In this document: positions 1 to 7,406 of the stretch, piece by piece
Layout: every line of letters starts with the position of its first letter
How positions within the stretch are numbered: position 1 is the first letter of the stretch
Notes under the pieces: model-generated
What the model was told of the DNA's origin: nothing
The model's input: only the letters and a program-made list of their open reading frames with translations
The model's database searches: none
Program-made: the position numbers and the translations under genes
Assembly (NCBI GenBank): GCA_012521395.1
Contig: JAAYML010000058.1
Span: 1 to 52,019, forward strand
DNA: 52,019 nucleotides
Reading direction: 5' to 3'
Source of the DNA: Candidatus Epulonipiscium sp.
GTDB taxonomy: Bacteria > Bacillota > Clostridia > Lachnospirales > Defluviitaleaceae

Positions 1-48
1 GAAAATCAGCCTGCAAAAGTTAAATATATTTATGATGTCATTATGTAG
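1..48 (+). CDS. C-terminal end of an upstream gene (partial)
   Basis: Frame 1 is open from the first base to a TAG at 46-48 and encodes ENQPAKVKYIYDVIM. With only 15 residues the family cannot be proved. Pyrimidine-nucleoside phosphorylases often precede dacF in Clostridia and end in a comparable hydrophobic IY-x-V/I segment, so that is one possibility, but this is inference from context. The 96 bases that follow before dacF are AT-rich and carry no further gene. Confidence 0.35.
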   Translation, partial: ENQPAKVKYIYDVIM

Positions 49-144
49 AACGGAAAGAATTTCATATATTGCTTTCTGGTGCATATTTTATCAAAAATGG
101 TCTAACATATTATTAGACAAAAAATTGCACTAGGAGGCATAAAT

Positions 145-1320
145 ATGAAAAAAAGACTATCAATGATGCTCGTTTTTATTTTGTTTTTAAATATATTTTC
201 TTTTGATTTTGTGAAAGGTGAAGAAACCAATAAAGATATTACTTTGGAAATAGAATCTCCTTCGGCAGTATTGATGGAAGCAAAATCTGGTAAAGTATTA
301 TATGAAAAAAACATGAATGAGAAACGTTTTCCTGCCAGTACTACAAAGATTATGACCTTACTTTTGATTTATGAGGCAGTTGAAAAAGGACAAATATCTT
401 GGGATGATAAGGTTGTGGTCAGTGAGCATGCAGCAAGCATGGGCGGTTCTCAGGTGTTTTTGGAGCCCAATGAGGAACAGACGGTAGCGACCATGACTAA
501 ATGTATTGCTGTTGCTTCTGCAAATGATGCATCTGTAGCTATGGCTGAGCATATTGCAGGAAGTGAAGAAGAATTTGTTAAACTGATGAATGAAAAGGCA
601 AAAGAATTAGGGATGAAAGATACCCATTTTGTTAATGCAAGTGGTCTGCATGATGCTGACCATGTGACTTCAGCATATGATATTGCCCTGGTCTCCAGAG
701 CTCTTATTACAAAGTATCCTGAGATTCATAAATTAACAACCATATGGCAGGACCATATTATTCATAAGACAAGACGTGGGGAAGAAGAATTTGGTTTAAC
801 CAATACAAATAATTTAATTAAATGGTATCCGGGGGCCAATGGACTTAAGACAGGATTTACCCCTGAATCCATGTATTGTTTGTCAGGAACGGCAGAAAGA
901 GATGGATTAAGTTTGATTGCTGTTGTTATGGGTGCAAAAAGTAAACAGGCAAGAAATTCAGAAGTAGCCAAGATGCTCAATTATGGCTTTGCGAATTTTA
1001 CAATTATTAAAGGACAGCCAGCAGGAACCGTTGTAGGCACTGTGGAAGTTGCTAAAGGCAATCCTGATACTGTAGAGGGTGTTATTAAAAAAGAAGTGCA
1101 GCTTTTAGTGAATAAAAAACTGGCAAATGAAAAAATAGAATTTAAATTAGAACTGCCGGAATCTATTCAGGCACCTGTTACAAAAGGCATGAAAATTGGA
1201 GAAATTGTATATATTTTTAAAGGAAAAGAAATTGCCCGTTCTGATATTGTTGCAGCAACTGATGTAAAAAAAGCTGGTTTCAAGGAAATGGTAAATTCAT
1301 TATTAAAGAATTGGTTTTAG
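145..1320 (+). CDS. dacF: D-alanyl-D-alanine carboxypeptidase, DacF-like
   Basis: This penicillin-binding protein of the S11 serine peptidase family removes the terminal D-Ala from peptidoglycan stem peptides, trimming cross-links in the vegetative or spore wall. The 391-residue product has an N-terminal signal segment (about residues 5-20, hydrophobic). The three active-site motifs are visible: S65-T-T-K68, S125-A-N127 and K235-T-G. A C-terminal beta-rich PBP5_C-type domain (about 270-350) and a short tail that could be amphipathic follow, as expected for a membrane-anchored family member. The start ATG has a good ribosome binding site (AGGAGG at 132-137). The AT-rich leader contains GCATA (81-85) and CATATTA (106-112), which resemble forespore sigma elements, but the 20-bp spacing is long and I do not call a promoter. 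Unlike in Bacillus, no spoIIA operon follows. Confidence 0.9.
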   Translation: MKKRLSMMLVFILFLNIFSFDFVKGEETNKDITLEIESPSAVLMEAKSGKVLYEKNMNEKRFPASTTKIMTLLLIYEAVEKGQISWDDKVVVSEHAASMGGSQVFLEPNEEQTVATMTKCIAVASANDASVAMAEHIAGSEEEFVKLMNEKAKELGMKDTHFVNASGLHDADHVTSAYDIALVSRALITKYPEIHKLTTIWQDHIIHKTRRGEEEFGLTNTNNLIKWYPGANGLKTGFTPESMYCLSGTAERDGLSLIAVVMGAKSKQARNSEVAKMLNYGFANFTIIKGQPAGTVVGTVEVAKGNPDTVEGVIKKEVQLLVNKKLANEKIEFKLELPESIQAPVTKGMKIGEIVYIFKGKEIARSDIVAATDVKKAGFKEMVNSLLKNWF

Positions 1321-1323
1321 TGC

Positions 1324-1359
1324 ATTTAAGCACCTGGGATTTTTCTCAGGTGCTTAAAT
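1324..1359 (+). terminator. Rho-independent-like terminator after dacF
   Basis: A perfect 13-bp stem pairs 1324-1336 (ATTTAAGCACCTG) with 1347-1359, leaving a 10-nt loop. The downstream T-tract is interrupted (TCTATTGAACTTTTTATTT), so termination may be moderate. The hairpin lies directly behind the dacF stop codon. Confidence 0.7.
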
Positions 1360-1476
1360 TCTATTGAACTTTTTATTTATTATGTTTACAATGTAGATAG
1401 TCTTCATTTGATGGATTTTAAATAATACTTAAATGAAAAACAGATGATTAAATTTGTTTTTTAAGGAGGACAAAGT

Positions 1477-2109
1477 GTGGAGAATCCGCTAATATTACTG
1501 CTTGTAAAAGTACCTGGAATTGTTTTCGGGTTTACATTTCATGAATTTGCCCATGGTTTAGTTGCATATTTATTTGGAGATAATACCCCAAAAAAAGAAG
1601 GCAGACTAACCCTTAATCCCCTTGCCCATATGGATATTATAGGACTTATAATGATTTTTTATATGAATTTTGGCTGGGCTAAACCGGTGCATACCAATCC
1701 TTCTAATTTTAAAAAGAGAAAGCTGGCAACCCTATTGGTTTCTTTAGCAGGGTGCGTGGCTAATATACTTTTGGCAGTTCTTTTTGCTGGCTTATTAAAG
1801 CTTTTATTTGTTTTTAATGTTGATACAGAAAAATTTTCTTTGCTTTATATAAGTGTTTATTATGCAATCACGATTAATCTTGTATTAGGTATTTTTAACC
1901 TGATACCATTACCGCCCCTGGATGGTTCAAAGATTTTATTTAATTTAATTTCACCAAGAAGCTATTTTAAAATTATAAGATATGAATACATATTACAAAT
2001 TTTACTGATTGTATTGGTAGTAACAGGTATAATACCTGCCTTAGTTAATCCTGTCATTGATTATTGCCTTGTATTATTAGAAATGCTATATAAAATAAAA
2101 CTGATTTAA
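1477..2109 (+). CDS. Site-2 protease family (peptidase M50) membrane metalloprotease
   Basis: This is a 210-residue polytopic membrane protein of the M50 family, zinc proteases that cut within membranes. The zinc motif H22-E-F-A-H26 sits in the first membrane segment. The second metal-ligand motif, NLIPLPPLDG with D149, lies in a later hydrophobic segment. The length is typical of the minimal Rv-type/YwhC-like group without a PDZ domain, so the substrate cannot be deduced. The start is a GTG with a strong AAGGAGGA site at 1463-1470, spaced 6 bases. It opens a run with scpA and scpB, a neighbourhood conserved in Clostridia. A role in sporulation or envelope signalling is possible but not shown. 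Confidence 0.87.
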   Translation: MENPLILLLVKVPGIVFGFTFHEFAHGLVAYLFGDNTPKKEGRLTLNPLAHMDIIGLIMIFYMNFGWAKPVHTNPSNFKKRKLATLLVSLAGCVANILLAVLFAGLLKLLFVFNVDTEKFSLLYISVYYAITINLVLGIFNLIPLPPLDGSKILFNLISPRSYFKIIRYEYILQILLIVLVVTGIIPALVNPVIDYCLVLLEMLYKIKLI

Positions 2110-2139
2110 TCAATTATAAATATGAAGAGGGGTAGTTCT

Positions 2140-2922
2140 TTGAGTATTACTGTAAAATTAGAAGTGTTTGAAGGACCCTTTGATTTACTTTTTCATTTGA
2201 TTGAAAAAAATAAAATTAATATCTACGATATACCGATTGCTTTGATTACCGATCAGTATTTTGAATATATCAATTCCCTGGAGTATAGGGATATGGAAAA
2301 TATGAGTGAATTTTTAGTGATGGCAGCAACTTTATTGGAGATAAAATCTAAGATGCTTCTTCCTTCACTTAAGTCGGAAGAGGAAGAAGAAAAGGATCCG
2401 AGAGAGGAATTAGTTAATAAACTATTGGAATATAAAAAAATGAAATATATTTCCCAGGAATTAAAAGAAAGGCAGGAAGAAGCTCAAAAAGTTTTTTTTA
2501 AAGAGTCAGTTTTACCTCCGCAAATAAAAGCTCTTTTGCTGGAAAATGATGAATCAGATATCAGTGAAGTTTTGGAAGGGGTTAGTTTAAAACAAATCTT
2601 TTTGGTTTTTCAGGATTTATTAAAGAGAAATGAAAGAAAAACAGATCCCATAAGAAGTAACTTTAAATCAGTGAAAAGAGATATTTATAAAGTAGAAGAT
2701 AAGATTACATATATCCTGGATTTATTATATTTATCACCAGTCCTTTCTTTTAAAGAATTATTCAGCGATAACTGCAACAAAATGGAAATCATTGTTACTT
2801 TTTTAGCTTTACTTGAATTAATACGACATAAAAAAATTAAAATTAAACAAGAACGCCCATTTGGAGATATCTTAATTACTACGAAAGATAGGGTGGATGC
2901 CGATGAAACTGGAGCAAACTGA
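2140..2922 (+). CDS. scpA: Segregation and condensation protein A (kleisin)
   Basis: ScpA is the kleisin subunit of the bacterial SMC condensin. It bridges the two SMC heads and recruits ScpB. The N-terminus SITVKLEVFEGPFDLLFHL matches the family signature, and the C-terminus forms a winged-helix-like SMC-binding region. I place the start at TTG 2140, because the ribosome binding site (AGAGGGG, around 2125-2131) lies between it and the in-frame ATG at 2122, and the ATG has no site of its own. This gives 260 residues, usual for the family. The reading frame overlaps the start of scpB, suggesting translational coupling. Confidence 0.93.
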   Translation: MSITVKLEVFEGPFDLLFHLIEKNKINIYDIPIALITDQYFEYINSLEYRDMENMSEFLVMAATLLEIKSKMLLPSLKSEEEEEKDPREELVNKLLEYKKMKYISQELKERQEEAQKVFFKESVLPPQIKALLLENDESDISEVLEGVSLKQIFLVFQDLLKRNERKTDPIRSNFKSVKRDIYKVEDKITYILDLLYLSPVLSFKELFSDNCNKMEIIVTFLALLELIRHKKIKIKQERPFGDILITTKDRVDADETGAN

Positions 2923-3487
2923 AGCAGTGATTGAAGCAATTTTATTTGTTTCAGGGGAAGCGGTTAGCTTAAATAAGCTTTCCGATATTATTAATGAAGA
3001 TTTAGAAAAGACAAAAGTAATTGTTGAGCATTTAAAGAAAAAGTACGAAGAGGAAGCCAGGGGAATGAGGATTATTGAGATTAATGAAGCTTATCAAATG
3101 TGTACAAGCCCTGAACTCTTTGAGTATATTAAAGAATTTTATAAGAATCCTAAAAAATTCACTATGACACAGGCAGCTTTAGAAACTTTGGCTATCATCG
3201 CATACCGTCAGCCGGTGACAAGAGCTCAGGTAGAAGAAATAAGAGGTGTCAATTCGGATCACATTATCAATAAATTAATTGAATATAATTTGGTTTGTGA
3301 ACTTGGCAGGATGGATGCTCCCGGAAAGCCCATATTATTTGGAACAACTGAGGACTTCTTAAGATATTTTGGCTTTAAAAGCATTGAGGAGCTTCCACAA
3401 CTCGAAGAAGAATTATTAAAGCAAATTGAAAATGAAGTCAATGATGAAGTAAAGCAAATAGGTCTTTTTGATGACCAAGAGAATTAA
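2903..3487 (+). CDS. scpB: Segregation and condensation protein B
   Basis: ScpB is the dimeric winged-helix partner of ScpA in the SMC-ScpAB condensin. The sequence shows the usual two winged-helix domains (about residues 5-80 and 85-165), including the conserved segment around TLAIIAYRQPVTRAQVEEIRG, and an acidic C-terminal tail. The ATG at 2903 is preferred over the in-frame ATG at 2897, because the AGGGTGG site (2890-2896) is correctly spaced only from 2903. The gene overlaps scpA by 20 bases. The 194-residue length is normal. Confidence 0.93.
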   Translation: MKLEQTEAVIEAILFVSGEAVSLNKLSDIINEDLEKTKVIVEHLKKKYEEEARGMRIIEINEAYQMCTSPELFEYIKEFYKNPKKFTMTQAALETLAIIAYRQPVTRAQVEEIRGVNSDHIINKLIEYNLVCELGRMDAPGKPILFGTTEDFLRYFGFKSIEELPQLEEELLKQIENEVNDEVKQIGLFDDQEN

Positions 3488-3507
3488 CATTCTTTTGGTC
3501 ATTTTTT
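3471..3507 (+). terminator. Terminator overlapping the scpB stop
   Basis: Bases 3471-3483 (ATGACCAAGAGAA) pair with 3490-3502 in a 13-bp stem with one G-T pair and a 6-base loop, followed by TTTTT. The stem starts inside the last codons of scpB, so the end of the coding sequence doubles as the terminator arm. Confidence 0.75.
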
Positions 3508-3586
3508 GTATTTTTTATTACTTTTGCGGGAAAAATATAATAATTAGAATTATATGCTTAAATAAAGCTTATGAGTAGGTGAAGTC

Positions 3587-4117
3587 TTGAAGTTTGTCAT
3601 TCATTATGATAAAACAGCGGATGCACATCGCTTTTATTTATCAGGATACCTATTCAATTATGTTAAGATTTTAAATATTGATTTGAAAGATTATTTTATT
3701 AATTTATTAAGTCATTTTCTAAAGGAAGATGATAACAATTCAAATATTACAAAATCATACATAAACTATGCTCAAGCAGCAAAAATTATATGGTGTATAT
3801 GGAAAAAATCAAAAAAGCATATCCAGATTCCTTTTATAGGCATAGAGATAGAAATTGCTAATGAAAATCCAGCTTTGACAGCTTTATTATTTGGAATCAT
3901 GAATGCCTGCATACCAGCAGCTATTTATTTACTGGATGAAAAAATAAGTATAAGTGACTATCGGATTCTTATTGTGCCCAATTTTGATTTAGAGAAAATG
4001 AATATAAAAATATTAGCTGAAATAAAAATGGATCTGATTTTATTAATCCTGATCTATATTCAAATAAAGAGGAGGATTAAAAAAAATGACAAATTCCAGT
4101 CAGCAACATCCGATTGA
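3587..4117 (+). CDS. DUF2953 family protein (YtfI-like)
   Basis: The 176-residue product resembles the YtfI/DUF2953 family, which in Bacillus and Clostridia precedes ytfJ (gerW). Its function is unknown. Visible features are a hydrophobic stretch around residues 20-30, a central GIEIEIANENPALTALLFGIMNACIP segment typical of the family (split here into its obvious halves by Pro/Ala residues), and a C-terminal hydrophobic helix (MDLILLILIYIQI) followed by a basic end (KRRIKK), which suggests membrane association. The start is TTG 3587 with the site AGGTGA upstream. The last 32 bases overlap gerW in another frame, suggesting coupled translation. Confidence 0.65.
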   Translation: MKFVIHYDKTADAHRFYLSGYLFNYVKILNIDLKDYFINLLSHFLKEDDNNSNITKSYINYAQAAKIIWCIWKKSKKHIQIPFIGIEIEIANENPALTALLFGIMNACIPAAIYLLDEKISISDYRILIVPNFDLEKMNIKILAEIKMDLILLILIYIQIKRRIKKNDKFQSATSD

Positions 4118-4583
4118 ATCTTTGTTAAAAGCAGCAATGGAAAATATAAAAGAAATGATAGATGTTAATACTGTAGTGGGTAATCCAGTAGAAAATTCAG
4201 AAGGAATCATGATTTTACCAATTACTAAGGCTACTTTTGGATTTGCGGCAGGAGGAGCCGAGTATGGAAAATTGAAAGAAAATACATCAGAAGATGAAAG
4301 TAAGGCATCTTCTAAAAGATATCCCTTTGGAGGAGGAAGCGGGGCTGGAATCAGTATTCAACCCGTAGCCTTTATGGTTGTTGAAAAAAATCATGTACAA
4401 ATTATGCATATCCATCATAATTTCGGTACGATTTCTAAAATCTTAGAGGAAGGTCCAAATTTCCTGACCAAACTTGAAAATTGCTTAAATTTAAGAAATA
4501 AGAAAAAGATTAAAGCAGAAGAAGGTACAAAAGAAAAGGGCGGAAGAGTGATTTCTAAAATTGTGGAAATTGAAGAGACTTAA
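4086..4583 (+). CDS. ytfJ: GerW family sporulation protein YtfJ
   Basis: YtfJ/GerW is a forespore-expressed protein that in Bacillus is needed for normal spore germination; its biochemical role is not known. The 165 residues carry the family core: an N-terminal helix, the segment EMIDVNTVVGNPVENSEG followed by an IMILPITKATFGFAAGGAEY stretch, a glycine-rich FGGGSGAGISIQP segment, and a conserved beta-strand VAFMVVEKN. A good ribosome binding site (GAGGAGG, 4070-4076) precedes the ATG. The charged C-terminal tail (KKKIKAEEGTKEKGG) is a common variable region. Its presence is the strongest single marker of sporulation in the window. Confidence 0.9.
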   Translation: MTNSSQQHPIESLLKAAMENIKEMIDVNTVVGNPVENSEGIMILPITKATFGFAAGGAEYGKLKENTSEDESKASSKRYPFGGGSGAGISIQPVAFMVVEKNHVQIMHIHHNFGTISKILEEGPNFLTKLENCLNLRNKKKIKAEEGTKEKGGRVISKIVEIEET

Positions 4584-4637
4584 CTTAAAACGAAGGTTTG
4601 CGTCGATAAGAAAGAATTTTTCGAAAAGGTGATAATG

Positions 4638-5801
4638 ATGAAGAAAAGATTATTAGCAATGATAGTCATTATAACTTTAATCTTCAATATATATCCGTTA
4701 AGCTTATATGGAAGTGAAATAAAAGAGCCGGTGATTGAAGCCAAAGCAGCAATTTTAATGGATGCAAAAACGGGCAGGATATTATGGGAAAAAAATGCTC
4801 ATGAGCCTTTGGCTATGGCCAGTACAACCAAAATTATGACTTGTATTTTAGCCTTAGAAAAAGGCAAACTGACGGATGAAGTAGTGGTCAGCAAAAAAGC
4901 AGCCAGTGCACCAAGGGTCAAGATGTATTTACAAGCAGGAGAAAAACAGTTATTAGGAGACTTACTGTATGCCCTTATGCTTCAGTCTTACAATGATGCA
5001 GCTGTTGCCATTGCAGAGCATATCAGTGGTTCTGTTGAGGAATTTTGTGAAGAGATGACAAAAAAAGCAAGGGCTATAGGAGCAAAAAACACTGTTTTTA
5101 AAACACCTAACGGTTTAGATGCCCAGGGTCACCAATCCACGGCTTATGATTTAGCTTTGATTACAAAATATGCAATGCAAAATCCTAAATTTGTAGAAAT
5201 CATTAATACTAAAGAATATATCATTCCACAAAAGGGAAATTATAAATCTTATCATCTTAGAAATGCAAACCGCTTTTTAAATGAATTTCCTGGAGCTAAT
5301 GGCGTAAAGACGGGCTATACGGGGAAAGCTGGTTATTGCTTTGTAGGAGCAGCCAGACAAGGAGAGATGCAGTTGATTTCGGTTGTTTTAGCCAGTGGCT
5401 GGGGGCCCAGAGGAAAGGAGCAAAAATGGATTGATACTAAAAGGCTTATGAAATATGGTTTTGATTATTATAAGATAGAGACCTTATTGGAAAAGGATAA
5501 AGTTTTAAAAACAATTTCGGTAGAAAAATCAAAAGATGAACAGGTTTCTTTATATACGGACCGTTGTATAGAATATGCCATAAGGGATGAAGAAAAATCA
5601 AAAATAAGAGTTGAATTAGAGCTTCCAGGTATGGTTGAAGCACCTGTAGAAAAAGGAGAAAAACTTGGCGAAGCCAGGGTTTATATAGGCGATGAATTTT
5701 GTGGAAGTGTTAATTTGTTGGCAGACAGAAGCATTGAACGGCATGATTTTCCCAACTGTTTAAAAAAAGTACTCAACAACTGGTTAAAAATCATTCATTA
5801 A
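4638..5801 (+). CDS. D-alanyl-D-alanine carboxypeptidase, DacB-like (second copy)
   Basis: This is a second S11-family D,D-carboxypeptidase, paralogous to the one at 145-1320. With the ATG at 4638 the product has 387 residues, a hydrophobic signal sequence (about 3-22), and the active-site motifs S62-T-T-K65, S117-Y-N119 and K224-T-G. A C-terminal PBP5_C-like domain and a final amphipathic-looking helix (CLKKVLNNWLKIIH) suggest membrane anchoring. A frame-consistent GTG at 4629 overlaps the AAAGGTGA binding site, so it is unlikely to be the start. In Bacillus the spore-cortex enzyme DacB is followed by spmA-spmB and rluB. Here rluB follows but spmAB are absent. A cortex role is inferred from position next to gerW. 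Confidence 0.88.
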   Translation: MKKRLLAMIVIITLIFNIYPLSLYGSEIKEPVIEAKAAILMDAKTGRILWEKNAHEPLAMASTTKIMTCILALEKGKLTDEVVVSKKAASAPRVKMYLQAGEKQLLGDLLYALMLQSYNDAAVAIAEHISGSVEEFCEEMTKKARAIGAKNTVFKTPNGLDAQGHQSTAYDLALITKYAMQNPKFVEIINTKEYIIPQKGNYKSYHLRNANRFLNEFPGANGVKTGYTGKAGYCFVGAARQGEMQLISVVLASGWGPRGKEQKWIDTKRLMKYGFDYYKIETLLEKDKVLKTISVEKSKDEQVSLYTDRCIEYAIRDEEKSKIRVELELPGMVEAPVEKGEKLGEARVYIGDEFCGSVNLLADRSIERHDFPNCLKKVLNNWLKIIH

Positions 5802-5812
5802 TGAATAAGCTT

Positions 5813-5854
5813 TTATAATAAAGATGAAAGGATTTCCTTTCATCTTTATTATAA
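5813..5854. terminator. Strong hairpin terminator between dacB-like gene and rluB
   Basis: A perfect 19-bp stem with the tetraloop ATTT pairs 5813-5831 with 5836-5854, around the core GATGAAAGG/CCTTTCATC. It is followed by a T-rich stretch about 10 bases later. This is one of the most stable hairpins in the window and should isolate the rluB transcript. Confidence 0.75.
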
Positions 5855-5964
5855 TATTGAAAAATTTTATATTTTTTAAGAACAAATTTTAAAAAATATA
5901 ATTTTGCTTTATAATTATAATAATAAAAATTTTACAGAGCAGATTTTTTAAAGAGGGAGATTTT

Positions 5965-6678
5965 ATGGAAATGCGTCTGCAGAAATTTTTGGCTAATGCT
6001 GGGATAGCTTCCAGAAGGAAGGCTGAAGAGTACATACTGGAAGGGAAAATTAAAGTCAATGGCCAAGTGGTTACTGAATTGGGTACAAAGATTAATCCGG
6101 ACAAAGATCTGGTTTATTATAATAACCAAATCGTAAGCCTGCCAAAAGAAAAAATATATCTTTTGCTACACAAACCAGAAAAATATGTGACAACGGTTAG
6201 GGATCAGTTTAACAGACCGACCGTTTTAGATTTGCTGCCCCCGGCTTTAAAGGCTGTCCATCCAGTAGGACGCCTGGATTATAACAGTTCCGGCCTCCTT
6301 CTCCTTACCAATGACGGGGATTTTACCTATAAGATTACTCATCCAAAACATCATATCAGAAAAATATATATTACAAAAGTCAAGGGGATTCCTGCCGAAG
6401 CTTCTTTAGATAAATTAAGAAAAGGATTGGTGATTGACCATTATAAAACATCTCCTGCCAAAGTAAAGCTTTTGGGCAAATCAAAAACAGAGGCGGTACT
6501 TGAAATTACAATTTATGAGGGTAGAAACAGGCAGGTTAGAAAAATGTGTGAAGCGATAGGACATCCTGTTATTTCTCTTAAAAGAATTGCTATCGGAAAG
6601 GTTTTTTTAGGGAATTTGCCAGTAGGGGAGTACAGATTTTTAACAAAGCAAGAAATTGATTATTTTATGAGCTTATAA
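5965..6678 (+). CDS. rluB: Pseudouridine synthase, RluB/RsuA family
   Basis: RsuA/RluB-type enzymes isomerise a specific uridine of ribosomal RNA to pseudouridine. Residues 1-48 form an S4 RNA-binding domain (RLQKFLANAGIASRRKAEEY). The catalytic domain contains the signature G102-R-L-D105-YNSSGLLLLTNDG with the catalytic Asp105, and the C-terminal EGRNRQVRKMCEAIGHPV motif. The 237-residue length is typical of Firmicute RluB, which modifies 23S rRNA; distinguishing it from RsuA needs alignment. The ATG has a GAGGGAG site 5 bases upstream. Genomic association with scpAB is conserved in Firmicutes. Confidence 0.92.
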   Translation: MEMRLQKFLANAGIASRRKAEEYILEGKIKVNGQVVTELGTKINPDKDLVYYNNQIVSLPKEKIYLLLHKPEKYVTTVRDQFNRPTVLDLLPPALKAVHPVGRLDYNSSGLLLLTNDGDFTYKITHPKHHIRKIYITKVKGIPAEASLDKLRKGLVIDHYKTSPAKVKLLGKSKTEAVLEITIYEGRNRQVRKMCEAIGHPVISLKRIAIGKVFLGNLPVGEYRFLTKQEIDYFMSL

Positions 6679-6715
6679 TTTTAAAGTCGTTATATTATTT
6701 TAAGTAGGTGATAAA

Positions 6716-7279
6716 TTGTTTATAGATTTGAAATTAACGGATATGGTTCATGAAATACTCAAAGGGAAAATAAGAGAAGGAGATACGGTTGTTGATGCGA
6801 CAGTGGGAAATGGGAATGATACACTTTTTTTGGCCAGAGCAGTTGGAAAAACAGGAAAAGTGATTGGTTTTGATATTCAAAAAAAGGCTCTTCATCAAAC
6901 TCAAAATAAATTGATTCAGGAAGCTTTGGCAGACAGAGTTTTATTAATACATGATTCGCATAGTAATATGGATCAATATATTAAAGAACCAATTCATGGA
7001 GCAATGTTTAATTTAGGCTATCTCCCGCAAGGGGATAAAAATATCATTACAAAAGCTGATACAACTATTGAAGCTTTGAAAAAAGTCTGTTCCTTATTAT
7101 TAACGGGAGCTTTTATTACAATTATTAGCTATTGGGGACATCAGGGAGGTCTTGAAGAAAAAGAAGCAGTTGAAGATTTTTTGACAAAACTGGAAGCAAA
7201 AAAGTATATTTGTGCCAAGTTTAATTATCTTAATAGGGAAGGATGTCCACCAATTATATATTTTCTGCAAAGGTTGTAG
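6716..7279 (+). CDS. Class I SAM methyltransferase, YtqB/MnmM family
   Basis: The 187-residue Rossmann-fold protein carries the SAM motif VVDATVGNGNDTLFLA (about residues 24-39), an acidic second strand (GFDIQ), and the family segment FNLGYLPQGDK. This matches the YtqB group, for which tRNA wobble uridine nm5s2U methylation (MnmM activity) is known in Bacillus. The assignment rests on motif and length. The start is TTG 6716 with AGTAGGTGAT upstream. It follows rluB by 37 bases, so both RNA-modification genes may be co-transcribed. Confidence 0.8.
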   Translation: MFIDLKLTDMVHEILKGKIREGDTVVDATVGNGNDTLFLARAVGKTGKVIGFDIQKKALHQTQNKLIQEALADRVLLIHDSHSNMDQYIKEPIHGAMFNLGYLPQGDKNIITKADTTIEALKKVCSLLLTGAFITIISYWGHQGGLEEKEAVEDFLTKLEAKKYICAKFNYLNREGCPPIIYFLQRL

Positions 7280-7317
7280 ATTCTATATTTTTTTAATATT
7301 TTATCTTCATAAATTGC

Positions 7318-7346
7318 TTGCACCGATTATGAGAATCATGTAGAAT
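7318..7346 (+). promoter_or_regulatory. Candidate sigma-A promoter of the decarboxylase operon
   Basis: TTGCAC at 7318-7323 and TAGAAT at 7341-7346 are separated by 17 bases, and the position is 60 bases ahead of the first gene of the operon. Both hexamers are close to TTGACA/TATAAT. Confidence 0.5.
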
Positions 7347-7406
7347 GAAATTTGGTGATTGTTGCGTTTTTGACAGAGTTTATAATTTATAAATGGAGGG
7401 TTATAA

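Noticed and set aside
72-112. Forespore sigma-type promoter (GCATA ... CATATTA) before dacF
   Set aside because: The elements match sigma-F/G boxes, but the 20-base spacer is longer than the usual 15-18, so it is noted with dacF but not called.
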